In this document: piece by piece, positions 36,901 through 45,900 of the stretch | How the letters are laid out: every line of letters begins with the position of its first letter | How positions within the stretch are numbered: the stretch's first letter is position 1 | Origin: Amphiura filiformis | Taxonomy: Eukaryota; Echinodermata; Ophiuroidea; Amphilepidida; Amphiuridae | NCBI RefSeq assembly: GCF_039555335.1 | Contig: NW_027305503.1 | Span: forward strand, 539,501 to 603,500 | DNA length: 64,000 bases | Reading direction: 5' to 3' | Program-made: the position numbers and the translations under genes | Notes under the pieces: generated by a model | Database searches by the model: none | What the model was told of the DNA's origin: nothing | Seen by the model: the letters and a program-made list of their open reading frames with translations, nothing else

Positions 36901-39900
36901 GTGTGTTTCATAACAAACCATAATTTATTCTATTCAACATGTCCAAGTAGAATACATGAATAGAATACATTAAATCCTTTGTTATACTATCTATAGAAAT
37001 ATACTCACTGATTATAACACTGAATTAATTAAATAGGCCTAAATAATCTCTTCCACATAGACAATCTAATACTACACCATGTATGTATCTTCTATAATAT
37101 GTTGTTAGGAAAAGAGATTAATAAAGGCTATAAGGTCATCAAAGGTCAGGTTATAGGTCAATTGGTTCAGATCAAATTCAGGCATCAATTTTGAATACAT
37201 GTGATAGTCTGTGATATCATACATGTCTTAATAAGGCATCAATTTTAATATTTTGTCTGTTACTGGATATATAATGGAAATGTGTGAGGTGGATATACTA
37301 AAATACCTTGGGATGTAAATGGTGAGTACAATTTAGATTGCCTAGTTGAGTTGGATTGGGTAAATAAATATAAAATAGTTACCAAAATCACAAAAATGAA
37401 GCTTACGGAAAACTACCTAATATGGTGGTATAGGTGACAAAAAATACATTTTTTTTCAACATTGCTGTAGTGTTGTTGTGGTAACCTGTTACCTATGTCT
37501 TAATTAAGTTTCAGTGACATAGTGTTGCAAGTTCAAAATACAAAATATAGCTCGACATTGAAAATAGAAGCATTTTAACCGGTTCGTTTTTTGATAGTTG
37601 TTGAGCACCAAGTTCATGAAGTCATAAAAGAAATCAGGGACCACTTATTCCCATTTTACATATCAGCATTATTTCCCTAATGTGTTAGCAACACATATCC
37701 AAAATTTTAACGAAATCCGTTGATAGTAAGCTTTCCAAAATGAAGTGAATTTAAATCATCAGTGGTGTACCTCCTTTTGGCTTCTATCTTCAAAAGCATG
37801 TAAGCTACATTGATACCGATGCCACCAATAAAACGAGAAGATTTGCCCCTTCATTTTGCTTACCACTTTGTCCGATTTTTTTTGTAATTTCTTCACAAAA
37901 TGCAAAACAATGCAAAAAAAAAAAAAAATAGTACCCCTTAACATATCAAAATTAGGAGTTTCTAATCGGTGAAAATTACAACAACAAAAAACTGAAACTA
38001 AAACGTGGTATACTACAATTGATACAAATTCAACAGTTTTTGGATGATTTCTTCGGAAATATTCCGAACGCCTAATTTCAATATCTTAATGAGAAAAATA
38101 TGAGCTTTCACCCGATACCAAAATCTGCATATTGATATGGTAAAGTGGGGGACGAGGCTGTCATTTAACACAAAACTATATACAAAATAAAGTTGTCGAT
38201 ATATGGAAAATTTGTAATTTGATACCTCGTTTGGTACGAAGCGATTCTATCCCACTGATTTGAATGTGAGAATGTTTGAAAGTGAAAAATGTGGATATTT
38301 TCTCCTTGTTACGGGCTCAATAAAACCTAACAGATGAGATGAACTACACTGTGTTCAATATCTGCCTACTTCTATACTTCAGTATATACTTTTGATTTTT
38401 GTTAATGCTAATGTTTGTCTCGTTTGAAAAGATAAATTTTGTGAAACAAAGTCGTATCATGCTGAATGGGGTATCAAAATATGCAGAAAAAATTATCCAT
38501 CTATCGACTACTTTATTGTGTAATTTAGCTTTAGTGTCTTTAAGAAATTACATTTGTTCTAAGTGTCCGGATACCTTTTGTGCAACTTTGTTCCATAACC
38601 ACTATAGGTATAGGATATTTTTTGTGTTAGCTATAGCCCATCTCCAGAAGTATTAATTATATTTGTACTTGCTCAAGCAGCATTTTGTGCAAATTTTTAT
38701 TGCACAATTTGTTGCCGTTCTTTTTTATGAGTATTTAAGTGCCTAAAACGGCTAAAATGAGGCTATGGCGCCCTTTCCAGCCTTGTCTAATATTAATCGC
38801 CATAGACTTTACATGTAAAATTAAAATGTCCATAAAAAAGAACGGCAATTGTGTAATAAAATTTCATAAAATGCTAATTGAGCAAGTACGTATGCAATAC
38901 AATAGTTTTCGTGAGGGGCTATACGAAATATTTTTATATATTGTATGTATGGTCTTTTCAAAAATAAAATGTCCATCTGAAACATAGGTATTGTCCCGCG
39001 TTGTAAAGCTGAATTTATACTCAGTTTTTGCCTCGGCGATTGGTATCGATTGATCGGCTTAACGCTCTGAAAACGGTAGTAAACAATGAGCATGCATGAG
39101 AATCGCTTTTCTGCTAAAGAAATCGAGTATAAATTCAGCTTGACGTAATTATAAATCTTTAGTAAATTGGAGCAATGAGATAAGAAGATTCCCAGGTGGG
39201 AAGGGGATGGAGGGTCTTCCTGTTTGAATATGTACGGGTCTGTGCAGCAATAGAGGCCCTGCATGAAATTATCGATTGGCTCCAAACAAAGGATTTGAGC
39301 CGATGTCCTTCACCGTAGTTATGGCGGAGTGCAGTCCATTCAATCAAATGTTGTCATCAACCTATTTGATCGTAGTGCATGGTTATGTGTGTGAGACGAA
39401 CTGTCACGGTAGATTGCAACCATGCTTTTGTTGAATGCTTTTGAGTAGTCCGCCATATTTACGGGATGATACGTCACATTCAAGGCCTCTATATTGGTAA
39501 ATAGATGAGTTGATTTTCAACGGAGACCAATGCGCTCTGTTGGGAGCATTTGGGAAAAGGTGCCTGTAAAGGCGCCAAATGTAGACAAATTTGGGTGCCA
39601 GTTGTGAAAAATTGGTGTATTGATGGTTGCAAAAACAGGAAACTATAGGTGTAGTAAAAGTCAGCATTTGAAAGTCTGCGAGACACATTCCCCGTATAAT
39701 AATGTTTCCAAGACCCCTCCACCCGAGGAGTGAGATAGCACCCCGTATACCATTGTTACATACCCAGGGGCTATTTTAGGAGAAAAAAGTCACTGCACGT
39801 TGGCAAATGTAAAGTCTCGATGATCAACCAGCTGTGACGAGCTTGCGGGGAGGGGTGGAGGGATGGTCCCTCTCCAGCTTTGGCGATTTTTAAAAATCAT

Positions 39901-42900
39901 GCATTTTAGTCATTTTTGACTTTACCTGATTGGACACTTGACACTCATTATATGTCAGTCAAACGCTTTTCTCACTTGTAGGGCGTTTAGGACTATTTTA
40001 CTGGCAAGTTGTCAATGTTATTAGCTCAAACGGGTGGGGTCCAAGGATCCACCTTAGATCCTTTGGTGGAATCCATCGTCAAAGCCCCTTGCTGGGACAA
40101 GGAGTAGAGTCTCAAGCTCACGAGTTTTTTTAAAGGCCTTTTTTATTAAGTTTTCATGATTAACTTGGAAAGCGTTTTCTTGAAGTCATATCATACGATA
40201 TTTACTTATTTTTGGTGAGTGTAGACAATAATTTGGTTTAATTCATTGAGTGAAAAATTATTTTATTTTATGACCACTCAAACAGTAAGAACTTTCTTCT
40301 GTTGCGGTGTTTATTACTGATAACATAATCCCCACTAATTTGTTTCCAAACCACGCATAGTCATATCACGGAAGAATACATGGATTTGTGCACAAAAGAT
40401 CTAGATCCTGAAAAGAAACCACAGGTAACCTACTTTTAGCCTTGGTTCAAGGCGTTAGGCTGTTTTTTCACACCACTATTTTCTTTAAAATTGTTTAGTT
40501 TGTTCACCATGGTCTAAATGGCTTTACTGCTTAAATATTGTTAAATTATGTCAAATCATATAGTCGGGATTGGGAACATTAGATTTGGTTGGGGAACCTG
40601 GAATTGGAGTATAAGCCTAGTTTCATTTTTTTTTTCGCTTTTCTTGATTATTTTTTTTTTATATCAGCCATCTTAAAAATCGTTTTTAAGACCATAACTA
40701 GACATCTAGATGCTATTAAAAAGTTTTGACCAAAACCAAAACGCGTTTATAGCATTATGTTTAGAACGTTTTCAAAACATTTTACCTATGTCTCAATGTC
40801 TCACTGAGACGAATCCAATTTCACGCATTCCTACACCTCAATGGCAGCCATAGCTGGGTCCCCCTGTTAGGTCTATTCCACCTAAAATGTGAAATGATGT
40901 GGCCTTGGCGGGGATATTAAGCTGCATTCCATCACCCGTGTTACACGTAATAAAATTCAGCATCGATTTTTAAGCGGATTTAATGCACCCAATTGTGCAG
41001 TAAGAACACACGTTTTGTGCAGACGGGACCCAGTAATGGCCGATTGAATTCTGACCTTCACTTGGCTCGTTGGATTTGTCAATATATCTATTTGCCGAGA
41101 TATGGGTTAAATTTGCTTATTTTTAGAGATATTTCGACTCGGTGACTATGTAACAAATACACAGCCTTCTGCTTTTCCATTTTAAAAATGTTACGTCCAT
41201 TTCACAGTGTTTTGGTAGGCTTTGAAATTACTCAATGATGACAAGCGATTCAAGGTCCAGAATTTCATTCTAAGACAGTGTCAGAGGATCAGGACCAACA
41301 AAGAAAATTGCAACGATACTAGCGATTATAACCTTTATAAAAATCAAAATTAACGATTACACATTTTGGATTTTGTTTACAAATGTTTGGCCCTAAAATT
41401 ATTCTCATACGCCGTTTAATGTTCATGGCTACTAGTTACTGGGAATGATAAATATTTTAAGTAGCGTAGGCCTGAAAAAGTAACAAATACAACCATCTTA
41501 CATGACTGTTTTAAATACATTTTTAACTATTATGTCTTTTGGGTTATTTTTGGTCATTTTGGTGCCCCAAAAGAGGATTTTGTAAACATGTTAATGTCAT
41601 TTATCGACTGGTATCTACAAAGAGTAAATTGTGACACCGAAACGAGAAAACCATTGAAGGGAATATAATTGTATTATTATTTTCTCAATTTAAATTCAAT
41701 TTGAGTAGTTTTTGGTAATGGGTGATATTTCTCAATATATCCAAAGCTCAAAACTTCTTAATGTTCACCAGGCTACGCCAGTGAGTCAGAAACAAATTAC
41801 TAACAAACTAGTAAGGAACTATTACTACATTTCTGGTCCTTTTAGCCAAATTTTATCTCTAAAATGAGTGTCCTAAGCATTTTAATGCTATTTGATGTTT
41901 GATTATCTTCTGGGAGTAGCTGTGGTAAATTTAAACTCCGAAAAATCATGCCCTTAATAGAAACAAATTACCATTTTGTCAATTTTGGGTAAATTTCAGT
42001 CATTGTACATGTAGTCATATTTTAAATAGCTCAGTGATGACAAATTGGCACGTCGGATTTTATGTCAGGACATGTCACGTCAGAGAATCAGAAACAACAA
42101 AATAATGTAACTATAGACGAATCCAACAAGCCAAGTCATGGTCAGGATTTACTGAGTCCCGACTGCACCAAACTGGTGTTATTACTGCCCAAATGGGTGG
42201 ATTGAATCCGCTTAAAAATCGATGTTGAATTGTATTGTGTTGTAAACTTTCATCATTCGTTTGTCTACGTGTAACACGGGTGATGGAATGCAGCTTAATA
42301 TCCCCGCCAAGGCCACATCATTTCACATTTAGGTGGGATTAGACCTAAGGGAGACCCAACTATGGCTGCCATCGAGGTGTAGGAATGCGTGAAATTGGAT
42401 TCGTCTATACTGCAATTCCACGTTCACCTCAAATATCCCCCGACTACGGGGTTGGGAAAATGTCTTGAAGTACAGCGAATCCCGCACGTTTTGACGACAT
42501 AATATAAGTTTATTGTACAAATGTACACGAAGCGCGCGAACATGTTGCTATATTGAAGCGAAAATGGTGAAATATGGTGCAAAAGTAGAATAATTTGAAT
42601 GAAGAGCGCAACAATGAGCACGAGGATAAAATGACCAAATGAGGTTAATTTGGACAGAAACCCACATACAGGTGTTACGTCAACGTGGGGTGATTGTATA
42701 TACTGTGCCCCTTATACATTTTTGGTAGTTGCCGCACCCCATTTGCCACGCAGGTTGACAAAATGGAAAGTTGCCAGAATTTGTTTTGATTGTAAACACT
42801 ATCATGACTATCGTGAGCAAGGCGTGAAGGGGAGGGGAAGTTGATGATACTAGCGGTTAGCAAACTTTGTCTATAATATGCATGAGGCCCTTAAAGAGTT

Positions 42901-45900
42901 TTCTAGAAACATGAGAAAAGGGGTAATGGAGTGTAAAGGGCGGCCAGCGCAAAACCTTTGCCATTTCATCTGAAAATGACCATACGGTAGATGCTATATT
43001 TAAAACATCCATATTGAGTTTGTCGAATAGCATAAAAATATTTTAAGCACGGATTTTTAATTCTCACAGCACGGATTTTTAATCTCACGTTAAAATAGCA
43101 CCTGTACATACCGTAAAACCCAGTCTACAAGCATATATAGTGGTTTTTTTAAATAAAATCTTTAAAAAAATTATTCGAGACAAGCGTAAGTATGAAAATA
43201 CAATAGATTGGTCTTAAAATAATAATAATTTGTATATGCTTGGATCCGTAATTTATTTGCTCAAACTCCATAATGGCGCCTGGATTAATGTAGCTTTCAT
43301 CAGAAGCACTCTATATGCTTGTAAACGAGGTTTTACGGTAGTATGGCCCCTCTATACTTTATGCAGTTTTGAAATGAATGGTAGATACATACCCACCAAA
43401 GCAGTTTTCATGAAATATTGCGCACATACTTGAAAACAAACGAGAAAAAGTTATTAATTGAGAAACGATATAATACATATTTTTGGAAATATATTTCGTC
43501 TGTTTTGTCAGGGTACGTCATTTTGAAACCCATAACCAAGCATGAGGTCCTTGGTTCGTTTTTTGTTTTTAATTGCTCAAGCAATATCGAAAATTACATA
43601 CTCTATGATGTTTTTCATGTTTTTCTCCTGTTAATATATATATCTTTTTGGGCGAACAAACTGTAGCACGAGTTACCGTAGCACAAGTTTCCATGTTTAT
43701 TATGAAGGGAAAATCTTTTTTTTAGGGTATATCAAGATAAAAATTAACATAGTAGTAACTGTTACTTATAAAAGTTGTAAAATTTCTTCATTTAGCAACA
43801 CTATGAGAATCTAGCCTTGAATATTTGGTATTAAAATAAAAATAATCAATTATGAGTCGGAATGACTCTAAAAATCATAATACACAGATTGACTTCTGTT
43901 TCCATTGTTTCAAGTAAGTCAATGATTCTACGCAAATTTTCAAAGAGATAACATTGGGCTATTCCATTTAAAATCCACACTACCCCTGTTGAAGATTTGG
44001 GAAATATTGTCCAAGGGGTATGACTTTCAAATCGAATGAACACACCAGTATCAGCTCCATTTGAAATTCACACTCCCTCAGAGGGTGTATGAAATTCAAA
44101 GGGAGCTGTCTAATGCGTTCATTGCATTTGAAATTCATACTCTCGGTGGAAGATATTTCCCAAATCCCAGGCGGCGAATGACATGATCGAGCCGGCAACT
44201 TATGAAACCGCCCAGCCATATGGCATTTTCCAATATAGTCAGTTAGTTTTGTGGGGTTCATTATCGAACCCCAACGGTTTTAGCTTGTATTTATATTATT
44301 TATCAACATAGGCCTATTTGTTTGTGATATTTCAAGCGTTTTAACATTTCCAAATAATCCCATTCAATTACACGGTTGACGATGAAAATTTACTGAATTT
44401 AGAGAATGCAATGCGGCAACCACCTGCCAAATGACAGGGGTAGTGTGGATTTTAAATGGAATAGACCATTTGTGACCGTACAGCACGAATGAGCCGTAAA
44501 TGTCCTCAATTGTATTCTTAGTTACAGTGTAAAATGGGCATGAAGGTCATATTCAGAGGTATTTCAATTTGGTGCTACGTGTATCTCATTAAATGAGGTA
44601 CACGTAGAACCAAATTGAGGTACCTATGAATACGACCTTCATGTCCATTTTACACTGTAACTCAGAATACAATTGAGGACATTTACGGCTCATTCGTGCT
44701 GTACGGTCACATTTACACTTACCATATATTTACAAAGAGTCCTATAACTGCAGTAACTAACATTATTATTCCGTCTATCTCATATTCGTTGTGTATTATA
44801 CGCTCAATAGCCATATACACAAGAATGCCTGTCAACACCCAGATGACGAGCAGCGAAAACAAAGCTCCCAGTACCTCTGAAATAAAGAAAAAAATATAAA
44901 AGGAACATTACAAAATATTATTTATTATTTCAGTAGAAATATTTTTACAGAAAACCCATGTTAGTGTTTGTTATCAGCCCATTGGGATAAGTGGTGTTGC
45001 TTGAGCTATGCCCGATTCCAGAAAACACTGTCTACTTTGCCTTTCGAACTGGCAATAAAAGTCAAATTTTAATATTTGGCCAATTTTCGGAAATATAATG
45101 TCCCTAAACATGCCCAAAGACCAATTTCTTGTTATGAGACCTAATTTGTGAATAATACATATACAGTATCTGTTATAACCAATCAAAATTCACATGAAAA
45201 TATTAAATTTTGGACGAATTCATAACCTGTAGTACTCAGAAAGTTTGAATATTATAGACTTGTGCCAAGTGTTTGAAGTTTGTGAATGCAATTTTAAGAA
45301 TTCATGCCAAATTAAACTATTATAGTTTGACTTTTCAATAGAACTACACTGCAAAAATATTATAGAGCACGGTGGCCGAGAGTACGGTGGCCGAGCGGAA
45401 CGGGCTAGGACTCATAATCGAAAGGTTGCGGGTTCGAGCCCGTCGACGCCATCGTGTTGTGCCCTTGAGTAAGGCACTTTATCTCGATTACTCTTCTCCA
45501 CCCAGGTGTGAAATGGGGAGCTGATATGAATACTGTCCATTGAGCGCCGCCCAAAGGTATGAGCATGCCTTGGGCATTGTATGGCAGCTGACATATTCTA
45601 ATGACGGCTTTGGTACATGTTCACATGTGAAAGGCGCTGTATAAATACCAACATTTTTTTTTTTTATTATAAAAAAAGGGGCGATTCTATGTTGAGCAAT
45701 AATGTGTTGGTAAAATAACATTCAACAAATACACAATTTATTTCATCGATCATTGCCCAACGGTAGGAACTTCATGAATTTAGAAATGTTGGGTGATATA
45801 GAATCAAATCCAGCAACGTTGATCGATCTTAAGAAAAATGTTGGGCGATAACGTGTTGGTAAAATAACATTTCGATCATTGCCCAAATCATTTGCATGAA

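Noticed and set aside
45365..45440. A functional tRNA gene
   Set aside because: The cloverleaf is imperfect, the head is partly duplicated and a SINE body and tail follow.
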